13,084 bases of DNA from CAYVZU01 sp964455935 (GTDB lineage Bacteria; Fibrobacterota; CAYVZU01). The stretch covers positions 1-13,084 of the forward strand of contig CAYVZU010000115.1 of the NCBI GenBank assembly GCA_964455935.1, in the 5' to 3' direction. Below, piece by piece: positions 1-6,918 of this stretch (position 1 is its first letter; every line of letters starts with the position of its first letter). Under the pieces are notes generated by a model that was not told where the DNA came from, ran no database searches, and was given only the letters and a program-made list of their open reading frames with translations. Position numbers and translations under genes: made by a program.

Positions 1-18
1 GTCGAGATAAGGCAAGAG

Positions 19-43
19 GTTGCCGCTATTCGCCGCGGGCAAC
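19..43. other. Hairpin at left edge, possibly 3' end of an upstream transcript
   Basis: GTTGCCGC at 19-26 can pair with GCGGGCAAC at 35-43, giving about 8 bp with one bulged G and an 8-base loop. A competing shorter hairpin forms from GGCAA at 11-15 and TTGCC at 20-24. There is no following T-run, so this is not a standard Rho-independent terminator on either strand. It lies upstream of the predicted promoter of the next gene, so it more likely belongs to the end of a gene left of the window. Function is not established. Confidence 0.3.
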
Positions 44-56
44 TGCCGAATTTAGG

Positions 57-87
57 TTGAAGCCTGTTTTTCGCGAAAACTATATAG
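57..87 (+). promoter_or_regulatory. Putative sigma70-type promoter with palindrome in the spacer
   Basis: A TTGAAG box at 57-62 and a TATATAG box at 81-87 are separated by 18 bases, close to the sigma70 optimum. The spacer holds the perfect 12-bp palindrome TTTTCGCGAAAA at 68-79, which is placed where a repressor or activator dimer could act. Transcription would start about 93-95, leaving a 25-base leader with the strong ribosome binding site AAGGAG (106-111) seven bases before the ATG at 119. The boxes are read directly from sequence; promoter activity and regulation are inference. Confidence 0.45.
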
Positions 88-118
88 TAGCCTTTCTTCC
101 TAAAAAAGGAGATAAACT

Positions 119-2017
119 ATGGCGCGCGTGATCGGGCTTGGAATCGACGAGAGTAATGCCACAAAACAGCTGGTCAACTTGGCCGACTTCGTCGCTTACA
201 GCGGGCTCAACCGGCTCGAAGCGCGTGTATTCGGCGTCCGCCGTCTGCGCTCCAAAGGGCTCTTCTCGCCATTTGAGTTCGTTTCGGTTTCCGCGCCTTC
301 TCTGACCGACAGGAAATTCCCGGCCTCGATGCCGGAAATTGCGGTTCGTGAGAGCGAGGAACTCAAAGATGCCCGCGCCTACGACATCGTTCTTTCGAGG
401 GACAGGATCGCCTTGAATTTCACCACTGCGTTCGTGGAATTCGATCCCGGCCGGGACGCCTCGGCATCCAAAACCGTCATGGCCAACTGCGACCTGCTCA
501 CCGGCCTTCTGGGACAGGAGAAGCTTGTTCTTGCCCTGCCACAGGTCCCGGCGTCAAAAGCCAAGAAAGGAAAAATCATAGGTCTTCCGGCATTTCTGAA
601 ACTGGTCCGGGACTACGGCATTCCGCTCTCCTTGGATGTAGAATCCCTTGACCGGTATGCCGGTTTCATGAAAATGAAACCCGCAGCCGCCCGCAATTTG
701 GTGCTGGAGACCGCAATCTCGGTTGTGAAACTCGGTGACGACAATTTTGAAGAGTCACTTGCCTTTGTCTGCGAAAACTTCGCCGGCGGCCGACTCGACG
801 GGCTCCGTGCGGTGGTCTACAAAGGTACCAGCGAGGCCAAACTCCAAAAAATCGCCGCTGCTTTGAGGGATGCAGGCGCTACGCTGATGGCCGATGTGCT
901 GTCGCCCGACTACTACTTTGCGGAATGGAAAACCTTCAAGCACGGCGCAATCTTCAAGGAGACCCGCTACGTTTACCACGCCCTGAATAACATTCACAAC
1001 TATGCCACCCAATGGGTGCTGGCGAAAATGAAGGACCTGGAGGCGAAAAAGGCCGCCTTCGGAGAAGGGGACCTCATGGCGTCCGGCCAGGCCGGGGCCG
1101 TGATCGAGCCGGGTGCCAAGGTGCACGCGCAGGCCACGATTGGACTGGGCGTGACGATCAGGCGGGGGGCATACGTCGAGGCCGGCGCTTGTATCGAAGC
1201 CGGTGCGTGTATCGGTGAAAACGTCTATGTCTCAAGCGGCGCCGTAATCCGCGGCGGGATCATCACCGATAACGTGTTCATCGGCAAGGGAGTAACCATC
1301 GAGGGCGCCTCGATCATTCAAAACAACGTTTACCTGGATGACAAAGTGAAACTGGTCCGCAACTCCGTTGTGGAGAACCGGGTTTACGTCAACGAGGGAT
1401 GTGTGATTGACGGCGCAACCATAGGCAACTCCGTGATTCTCGAAAAGGATTGCCAAATCCTGCCCGGCGGCTATATCCGCAAAGACACGATTTTCGGCTT
1501 GGGCGTGGTTTTTCGCAGCGAGGCCAAAAATACGGTTATCATGGATGCCGAGAAAGTCTTTGACGCGGCCGCAAATAAAACGGTGTTTGCCGGATCCGAG
1601 TCGGGCCATTACGGCTACCTGGGCGACTCGATCCTGGGCAAGCTGGTCAACGAGGGCGCCGGTGATAAGAATTCGAACGTGAAAAACGACTGGGGAGAGG
1701 TAAACGCCGATATCGACGGTTGGAAATTCCGCAGCGGTCTATGCAAGTTCGGCGCCATTATCGGCGACTACACCACGGTTGGCTGTCTCACCGTATTGGA
1801 ACCCGGTTCGCTGATCGGCAAGGCCTGCAACATTTACGGCGCAAAATATCGGGGCTTTATCCAGACCGCGTCGGTGTATGCGGAAGAGCAGGAACCGCGC
1901 CAGAGGTTCTCCTCCGCAATTCCCCGGCCGGCGGGCGCGCTGGAGGGTCGAAGCGAGCCGGCCCTGCGAGTCATTGAGGAATTTGAGAAAAGCGGAATCC
2001 GGCGAATCGGCGGCTAA
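119..2017 (+). CDS. Fusion protein: unknown N-terminal domain plus GlmU-type left-handed beta-helix acetyltransferase domain
   Basis: 632 residues. From about residue 327 onward the protein is built of hexapeptide repeats (VIEPGAKV, IGLGVTI, IGENVYV and others), the pattern of a left-handed beta-helix. GHYGYLGDSILGKLVN at 496-511 matches the acetyltransferase active-site block of GlmU and of archaeal sugar-1-phosphate nucleotidyltransferases. His497, Tyr500 and Asn511 have the spacing of E. coli GlmU His363, Tyr366 and Asn377. CKFGAIIGD follows further on. The likely role is acetyl transfer to a hexosamine 1-phosphate. Residues 1-315 show no GxGTRL nucleotidyltransferase motif and I do not recognise them; the alternating strand/helix pattern hints at a TIM-barrel-like or Rossmann-like fold, but that is a guess. 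The start is fixed by AAGGAG seven bases upstream. It converges on a phosphohexomutase gene. Family membership of the C-terminal half is fairly sure; substrate and N-terminal function are not. Confidence 0.8.
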   Translation: MARVIGLGIDESNATKQLVNLADFVAYSGLNRLEARVFGVRRLRSKGLFSPFEFVSVSAPSLTDRKFPASMPEIAVRESEELKDARAYDIVLSRDRIALNFTTAFVEFDPGRDASASKTVMANCDLLTGLLGQEKLVLALPQVPASKAKKGKIIGLPAFLKLVRDYGIPLSLDVESLDRYAGFMKMKPAAARNLVLETAISVVKLGDDNFEESLAFVCENFAGGRLDGLRAVVYKGTSEAKLQKIAAALRDAGATLMADVLSPDYYFAEWKTFKHGAIFKETRYVYHALNNIHNYATQWVLAKMKDLEAKKAAFGEGDLMASGQAGAVIEPGAKVHAQATIGLGVTIRRGAYVEAGACIEAGACIGENVYVSSGAVIRGGIITDNVFIGKGVTIEGASIIQNNVYLDDKVKLVRNSVVENRVYVNEGCVIDGATIGNSVILEKDCQILPGGYIRKDTIFGLGVVFRSEAKNTVIMDAEKVFDAAANKTVFAGSESGHYGYLGDSILGKLVNEGAGDKNSNVKNDWGEVNADIDGWKFRSGLCKFGAIIGDYTTVGCLTVLEPGSLIGKACNIYGAKYRGFIQTASVYAEEQEPRQRFSSAIPRPAGALEGRSEPALRVIEEFEKSGIRRIGG

Positions 2018-2033
2018 GGCAAATTCCAGGTTT

Positions 2034-2180
2034 TCAGCATCGTGTCGCGAGCAGTTGGGGCCAGGGGGCGGAAAGGTGAACGCCATCGGTCGTGAGCAGA
2101 AAGCCCTCATACTTCGGTTTTCCCCACCAGGCATCGGCAAACGCGTTCATGCGCTGATGCGTTGATCTATCTTTCCCCAT
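2034..2180 (-). pseudogene. Possible remnant of an SGNH/GDSL hydrolase C-terminus
   Basis: A 48-codon open frame on the minus strand begins with ATG (2180-2178) directly after the TGA stop of the mutase gene and stays in the mutase frame. It ends with TGA at 2036-2034. Its peptide contains FLLTTDGVHLS followed by PQLLA. This resembles the last conserved block of SGNH/GDSL hydrolases, where Asp and His of DGxH belong to the catalytic triad. No other SGNH block (GDSL, GxND) is present nearby, so if the resemblance is real this is only a scrap. Alternatives are a chance open frame in the gap between convergent genes, or a readthrough extension of the mutase. Confidence 0.35.
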
Positions 2181-4445
2181 TCACGCATTCAGGATATTGC
2201 GTTTTTCCAGGACAAACGCATTCGTATGTTCCATCCTTTGGCCGCCCATCTCTTTAAGTTTTGCCTCCAATATTTTCAAATCAACCGTTCGTTTTCGGGA
2301 ATGGCTGTTGGGCCAAAGCTTGATGTAACACGAGTTCTTTGGACTTGTCCCCGAGTTCCGGCTGATCATTTCGCCGCAGACCACCTCTCCTTTTTCACTC
2401 TCCTCGAAAAAGACAAGCGTAATGTCGTTTGGGCCGAAATAGGAAACGTCGCTTACGCGCAACCGCGCCTGAATGGTGGAGGTCCCGATACGGAGCTCGG
2501 CGATTGGCACCAAGCCGTAGGGTTTGGGTGGAGTCAGACCGCTCCTGACGAGCGATTCGAATTGCTCATGCGGCCGGACCAGAACGGTTTCGCCCGGAGC
2601 AAACAGGTCCCTCCAGCCTTCGGCGAACCGGCCCGCGCACCAGGGCACAAATTCTTTGGCATAGTCGGAAAGCTGAAGAATCGGGGTCCCCGGCCTGCGC
2701 AGCTCCAGCAGGCGCTTCTCCCGCAAGGTAATTCCGTCGATGCCGGCCGATTTGGGGCGGGCCCCTGCGCGGTCGGTATAAACCTCTTCAATTCCTTGCG
2801 TGGCTTCCGCAATCAGGTCCACCAGCTTCGTTTGGGGCAGGGGTTTTTTTTGGCCCAGCATGATTCCCAACAACAAAACATGCGTATAGATGGGATCGTC
2901 CTTGCCGCCCTTGAAGATCACGTGACCCGACGGTTCGCCTCCCGCGGGAAGAACATCGTCGCCGCAATCGTAGATCCAATCGGCAATGGCCCTGTCACCA
3001 ACTGTCACAATCTCATAATCCCGTTTGTCTGCGTCCAGGATCTTTTGAAGCGCCATTCCGCTCTCAACCGTGAAAAGGATTTTGTTGACGCGATTCTTAA
3101 GAAAATGCGAAAAGAGGGCGATTACCGTATCGCCCGAGAGATAGGGAATGCTTTGCCGGCTCAGTTCGGGGTCGGTGGCAAGATAGCGGTCTTCATCGCA
3201 GTCCACCGAGCAGGCCGGCAGAACGGTCAGCCCGGCGATCTCCCGTTCCAGGCGGCCGGCAAGGTCCGCATTGGCGTCCGCGTCCAGAAATACGGTTTCT
3301 CCGGTCGCCAAGCGCAGTCCCCGCTCATTTAGATCCGCATCGCGGAAGCGATGGTCCCTTCCAAAGATGAAACTGCGGCTGTGGTGCCTGCCGTCACGGG
3401 TCTGGCCATAGCCATACTGGCCGCGGGCAAAATGGCCGACCTCGGCGGCAGCCATGTTCTCGGCGGTTTCGCCGTAAATGTAGGCCGCGCCAATGCCGTA
3501 ATTGGTTTTTTCGCCGTCGCGGAGAATGCCATAGCCCAGAATGGATGTCCCTGTCGCAAGCAGCGCTTCGATTTGCGGGCTCAGCACAAACTGGCCGCTG
3601 TCATTAAACCAGGCGGCCGCCGCTCCATAGGCAAGATCGAGCGGCGTCAACGTCCCGGTCAGCATGGGCCGGCCGTCGCCCGAAACCAGGCCGTTGCATA
3701 CAAGGGCTTCGGACATTTCGGCCCGATACACCTCTTGCGCCGCCCGCATGCCATTTTCCATCTGAGGCGTTTCCTTGCCGGACGAATACCGCCTTCCCTC
3801 CGACTCCAGGTCTTCGAGCACCCGCAACCCGCACTCGACGATTTTCTCCATCTCCAGGGTGATCGGCCGCTTTTCGATAAAGGCTTTGATGCCGTCCTGC
3901 TCGGCCGGATTGTGCGAGGCGGTGATGATAATGGCATTGCCGACGAGACTGGCATAGGGCGTGGGCGCCACGCCCAGGAAGTTGACATGGATTCCCTCTT
4001 CGGCCAGACCTTCCATTACACAGGCAGCCATGGGAAGGCTGTGCATGCGCGAGTCCATGCCGACCGCAACCTTCGCAAGGACCTTCTTGTCGCGCACCTT
4101 TACGGAGAAATCGTTGAGCATGGCGCCGTAGGCTTTTCCGTACAGATAGGCGAACTTGTAACTCATGACCTGGCGGTTTCGATAGACTGAAACCGGATTT
4201 TTGCGAATATCTTCAACCTTGCCGCGGATTCCGGAGGTCCCGAAAATCGTAAAGTCCTTTGCGCTGTCAAGATCCTCCATCTTTCCTTTCACCCGCGCCA
4301 GGAAATCGTCTTTTGATGCTTTGGGATACTCGGCCGTGCGCAGCTCCCGCACCAGCGAAATCGATTTGCTCACATCGTCTTTTTTCAGTCCCAGCGCGCC
4401 GAAATCCTTGGATTCAAGAATCCATTCCATTGCCGGTTTTCCCAT
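2181..4445 (-). CDS. Phosphohexomutase (phosphoglucosamine/phosphoglucomutase superfamily), enlarged
   Basis: 754 residues with the full alpha-D-phosphohexomutase motif set: FGTSGIRG (68-75), the GMDSR strand (129-133), the phosphoserine loop TASHNPAEQDGIK (175-187, Ser177), the metal-binding loop DCDEDR (415-420), the sugar-specificity loop GEPSGH (503-508) and the phosphate-binding loop RNSGTSPK (696-703). It should interconvert hexose or hexosamine 6-phosphate and 1-phosphate in the cytoplasm through a phosphoserine. Bacterial members are usually 450-550 residues. Here the Ser-to-metal-loop and GEPSGH-to-RxSGT distances are each roughly 100 residues longer than in PMM/PGM-type enzymes, so domains 2 and 3/4 appear to carry insertions. 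AAGGAG six bases before the ATG supports the first Met over Met6. It is divergent from the porin and convergent with the acetyltransferase fusion. Family is nearly certain; substrate (GlcN, Glc or Man) cannot be fixed from sequence. Confidence 0.92.
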   Translation of the reverse strand: MGKPAMEWILESKDFGALGLKKDDVSKSISLVRELRTAEYPKASKDDFLARVKGKMEDLDSAKDFTIFGTSGIRGKVEDIRKNPVSVYRNRQVMSYKFAYLYGKAYGAMLNDFSVKVRDKKVLAKVAVGMDSRMHSLPMAACVMEGLAEEGIHVNFLGVAPTPYASLVGNAIIITASHNPAEQDGIKAFIEKRPITLEMEKIVECGLRVLEDLESEGRRYSSGKETPQMENGMRAAQEVYRAEMSEALVCNGLVSGDGRPMLTGTLTPLDLAYGAAAAWFNDSGQFVLSPQIEALLATGTSILGYGILRDGEKTNYGIGAAYIYGETAENMAAAEVGHFARGQYGYGQTRDGRHHSRSFIFGRDHRFRDADLNERGLRLATGETVFLDADANADLAGRLEREIAGLTVLPACSVDCDEDRYLATDPELSRQSIPYLSGDTVIALFSHFLKNRVNKILFTVESGMALQKILDADKRDYEIVTVGDRAIADWIYDCGDDVLPAGGEPSGHVIFKGGKDDPIYTHVLLLGIMLGQKKPLPQTKLVDLIAEATQGIEEVYTDRAGARPKSAGIDGITLREKRLLELRRPGTPILQLSDYAKEFVPWCAGRFAEGWRDLFAPGETVLVRPHEQFESLVRSGLTPPKPYGLVPIAELRIGTSTIQARLRVSDVSYFGPNDITLVFFEESEKGEVVCGEMISRNSGTSPKNSCYIKLWPNSHSRKRTVDLKILEAKLKEMGGQRMEHTNAFVLEKRNILNA

Positions 4446-4606
4446 TTTATGCTCCTTGTGAAGATCAAAAATGGATTTCCTGTATTTGCAGCTTCAAGTG
4501 CGGAAAAGATCCCCTCCATGGTTGTGATTCCGCTCCTTGGCCGGAATGCTTTTTGCTTTAGCCTCATCCCTTGCGGCCCTAGTGATGAATTGAGCCGGGA
4601 GCAGCC

Positions 4607-6069
4607 ATGAATAAATTGCCAGTAAAAAAAGCAGGTCGACTGCTGTTTCGCACTTTCTCAATTGCTTTCCTTGTTTTTGCAGGTTTGGCCCAAGGGTCGG
4701 AAGGGGACACAACATCTCCTCAGGGCTTGCCGCCACCTGCAAAGGAAAGGCCCAAAGAACCCTGGTCGCAAATTGAAATTGAAGGCGATACTCTTGGCCG
4801 AATCGAGTCGGTTCTCCGTCGGGTATTGCGGTTGCATATTTCGGGATACATTCAAACCCAGATCCGTTGGGCTCCGGATACCTCGGGACAACTTGGTCCT
4901 CAATTCCAGGAACGCTACGCCTTGGGTGAATTCCAGGGCGGCCGCTTTCCGCCTTTGGCGACAAATGTAATTGAGTTGCGACGCGCACGGGTGAAGATCA
5001 GCTACAATCGGGATCTGAATGAGATCTTCTTCCAGATGGACGCCCTGCCATTTTTCCAGTTCCTTGGATTGCAAGCCAGCGAGGAGTTCGACACAGCGGC
5101 TACCCTGTCCCAAACCAGCTTCCGCGAAAGGCCCGCAATTGCAGGTGGAGGTGAAGTGCTTAGAGACGCCTATTTCCGCGTCTTCGAGCCATGGCTGGGC
5201 AGCTTTGGAGTCAAAGCCGGAGTCTTCTACCGGCCATTCGGTTATGNNNNNNNNNNTCCCAAATCCGGGAGTCGCCCGAACGATCACGTGTAATCCAGAC
5301 AATCTTCCCGGGCCTGCGCGACTTGGGAATCGCATTTGAGTATGTGCCCCACAAGGGGTTGCCGGCCTTGGCTCAGTGGTTCAATTTCGCCGGAGGTGCC
5401 TTTGCCGGCAACAACGTCAGCTTCGAAAAGGACAGCTACCGCGACTGGATTGGCCGTCTCGGCTCCGGCTATCGCCTTCCAGGTGCGCTTAGCCTTGGAG
5501 CCGGCATCTCAGGTTACCTTGGCACGGTCGTAAGCAGAAACGACTCGCTATACAAATTCGAAAATGGTCAGCCCACCGGTCGCACCGGGCAATTTCTGGA
5601 CAGGATTGACCGCAACTATCTTGGTTTTGATGCGCAGGCCGGCTATGACAGCATCCCCTATTGGGGCCGTTTCTCCCTTCGGGGCGAGTATATTTTCGGC
5701 GAACAGCCGGCCACACTGCGAAGCAGCGCTTCGCCAAGCTCGAATATTTTCGTTCAGGATCCTCTCTATGTAAGGGACTTCCGGGGATGGTATTTGATGG
5801 CCGTGCAGAATCTGACGGCCTTTGGCACTCAGTTGGTCGCCAAGATCGATCAGTACGATCCCAACACGGATGCGGACGAAGGACGGGTCGGCAATCCGGC
5901 CGACATGAAGGTCACCATTCTGGGGTTAGGGACGGTTTTACACTTTAATGAAAATATCCGATTTCAGACCTACTGGGACCACGTCGTCAACGAAGAAATT
6001 GCTGCCGCCCCATTCACGGAGGATGTGGAAGACGATATCCTGACGTTCCGGCTTCAGTTCATGTTCTAG
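4607..6069 (+). CDS. Outer-membrane beta-barrel porin (porin O/P-like), interrupted by an assembly gap
   Basis: The first 213 codons carry a basic N-terminus and a hydrophobic signal segment (about residues 13-27), with likely cleavage near LAQG/SEG. A GYIQTQIRW strand and many alternating amphipathic strands follow. After the gap another 270 codons continue, with IRESPERSR and IQTIFPG motifs as in phosphate-selective porin O/P-type proteins. The protein ends in FRLQFMF, a C-terminal Phe beta-signal used for outer-membrane insertion. Ten Ns at 5247-5256 break the gene. The upstream and downstream frames differ by one base relative to the N count, so the true gap is probably 2 mod 3 long and the gene intact. 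GGGAG five bases before the ATG supports the start. Expected intact length is about 485-490 residues. Role: passive uptake of anions or other small solutes; substrate not determined. Confidence 0.8.
5247..5256. other. Assembly gap (10 N)
   Basis: Ten undetermined bases inside the porin gene. Codons before it end with GGT TAT G (Gly-Tyr then a partial codon); codons after it read TCC CAA ATC CGG GAG in a different frame. A ten-base gap would cause a frameshift, so the N run is best read as a placeholder of arbitrary size. Confidence 0.95.
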
Positions 6070-6082
6070 GCGTGGCCGGCGA

Positions 6083-6445
6083 GTCTACAATTCAAAGAGT
6101 TCCCTGTCTTCCGGAATTCGGAATCCCTGCTTGCCTACAACTGTTCTTACGGCCGGCGTATTTTCCAACTCCGCGCAAAACGCGGCTGTCCTGCCTGGCT
6201 GCTGACCGGCAGCTTAAGCAAGGGCGCCAAGATCGCCTCCAAAAATCTTCGTATGGATTTCCACCTTCACGCTTGGCTTGTCGAGGGCGCCCGCCTTTTC
6301 AATAACAATCAGATAATTTGTCCTACCTCGGAAATGCCCATAAGAACGATCTCGACCTGCGAGGGAAACATGTTGACGCCGTTAATGATCAGCATATCGT
6401 CGGTGCGCCCTTTGATGCGCAAGAGGCGCCGGTCGACAACTTGCC
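6083..6445 (-). pseudogene. Decayed C-terminal fragment of a phenylacetate-CoA ligase (PaaK-like)
   Basis: Reading the minus strand from about 6443 gives DRRLLRIKGRTDDMLIINGV and then NMFPSQVE, the C-terminal domain signature of the phenylacetate-CoA ligase branch of adenylate-forming enzymes. The frame hits TGA at 6311-6309. One base offset, at the A-run around 6315-6319, restores the family pattern NYLIVIEKAGALDKPSVKVE, followed by IHTKIFGGDL, until a TAA at 6216-6214. Further degraded similarity (AELENTPAV, then GIPNS and IVD in another frame) continues to about 6083. The remainder (about 120 of the roughly 430 residues usual for the family) lacks the whole ATP-binding N-terminal part. Remnant coding up to about 6490 is possible but unclear. 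There are at least two frame changes and two stops, so it is non-functional. It sits between the porin and a tRNA-Thr gene. Confidence 0.8.
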
Positions 6446-6496
6446 AGAAGGGGTCTTGAGAACTTCTATAACCCAAAGCTATTTTGCCTGTCGCTG

Positions 6497-6568
6497 GCCG
6501 GAATAACTCAGTGGTAGAGTAGCGGTTTCGTAAACCGCAAGTCCGGGGTTCAAATCCCCGTTCCGGCT
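6497..6568 (+). tRNA. tRNA-Thr (anticodon CGT)
   Basis: A full cloverleaf can be drawn. The acceptor stem is GCCGGAA (6497-6503) with TTCCGGC (6561-6567). The D stem is ACTC with GAGT around loop AGTGGTA. The anticodon stem is GCGGT with ACCGC around loop TTCGTAA, giving anticodon CGT at 6529-6531. The variable loop is AAGTC and the T arm is CGGGG TTCAAAT CCCCG. All four stems pair perfectly. G1-C72, C2-G71 and the G35 U36 anticodon bases agree with known threonine identity elements. The discriminator base is T, and CCA is not encoded (TTT follows), so CCA must be added enzymatically. It decodes ACG codons. Confidence 0.95.
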
Positions 6569-6698
6569 TTCTTGCAGCTTACGATACATCGCAAATCCGG
6601 ATTCACCGCGACGACGCCCGCCATTTACGCTCTAGAGCAGAACCGACTGCAGCCAACAAGGCCTTTTTGAAGAAAAACCCCCATTGCGGCTTTCCCGC

Positions 6699-6738
6699 AC
6701 TTGCGCCAAACCGCAAGTAGCGCCCGCGGATTCGCGGG
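6699..6738 (+). other. Two tandem perfect hairpins in the spacer after the tRNA
   Basis: The region 6569-6918 has no convincing gene. Within it, ACTTGCG (6699-6705) pairs with CGCAAGT (6712-6718) around a 6-base loop. Four bases later CCCGCG (6723-6728) pairs with CGCGGG (6733-6738) around GATT. TTGCGG at 6684-6689 could compete by pairing with CCGCAA at 6711-6716. No T-run follows, so these are not standard terminators. They could be tRNA 3'-trailer structure, part of a small RNA, or chance. Elsewhere in the spacer I see only a 10-bp palindrome (AATCCGGATT, 6594-6603) and the AT-rich promoter region near 6850-6880. Confidence 0.4.
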
Positions 6739-6849
6739 ATAACCTGCACATCCTGTCCAAACTATTTTGGTGCGGCTGCGCCGCGCTGTGACACTGCATT
6801 TTTCATTGTTACACAAAAATGCGCCATACGTGCCTTTTGGTAATATTTC

Positions 6850-6879
6850 TTGTTTCACCTTTACGCAAATTGGTATGTT
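6850..6879 (+). promoter_or_regulatory. Putative promoter for the HTH/coiled-coil gene
   Basis: TTGTTT at 6850-6855 and TATGTT at 6874-6879 are separated by 18 bases. TGG just before the -10 box makes an extended -10 (TGn) arrangement. The surrounding 6790-6900 stretch is more AT-rich than its neighbours. Transcription from about 6886 would give a leader of some 33 bases ending in the G-rich ribosome binding site before the ATG at 6919. Assignment is by eye and the -35 match is weak. Confidence 0.35.
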
Positions 6880-6918
6880 ATGGTTTGCAATTCATATTAA
6901 CACGCAGGGGGGATCTGG

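Noticed and set aside
2226..3332. Long open frame on the plus strand opposite the mutase gene
   Set aside because: It lies wholly antisense to a gene with all phosphohexomutase motifs, and its peptide shows no domain or ribosome binding site support.
3351..4190. Second long plus-strand open frame opposite the mutase
   Set aside because: Same reason: an antisense shadow caused by GC-rich codon use in the mutase.
5191..5340. Porin as two separate genes with a real frameshift
   Set aside because: The break coincides exactly with the N run, and both sides fit one porin family in order, so a placeholder gap is the simpler explanation.
6253..6459. Plus-strand small ORF between the porin and the tRNA
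   Set aside because: The opposite strand carries the phenylacetate-CoA ligase signature, so this is a shadow of the remnant.
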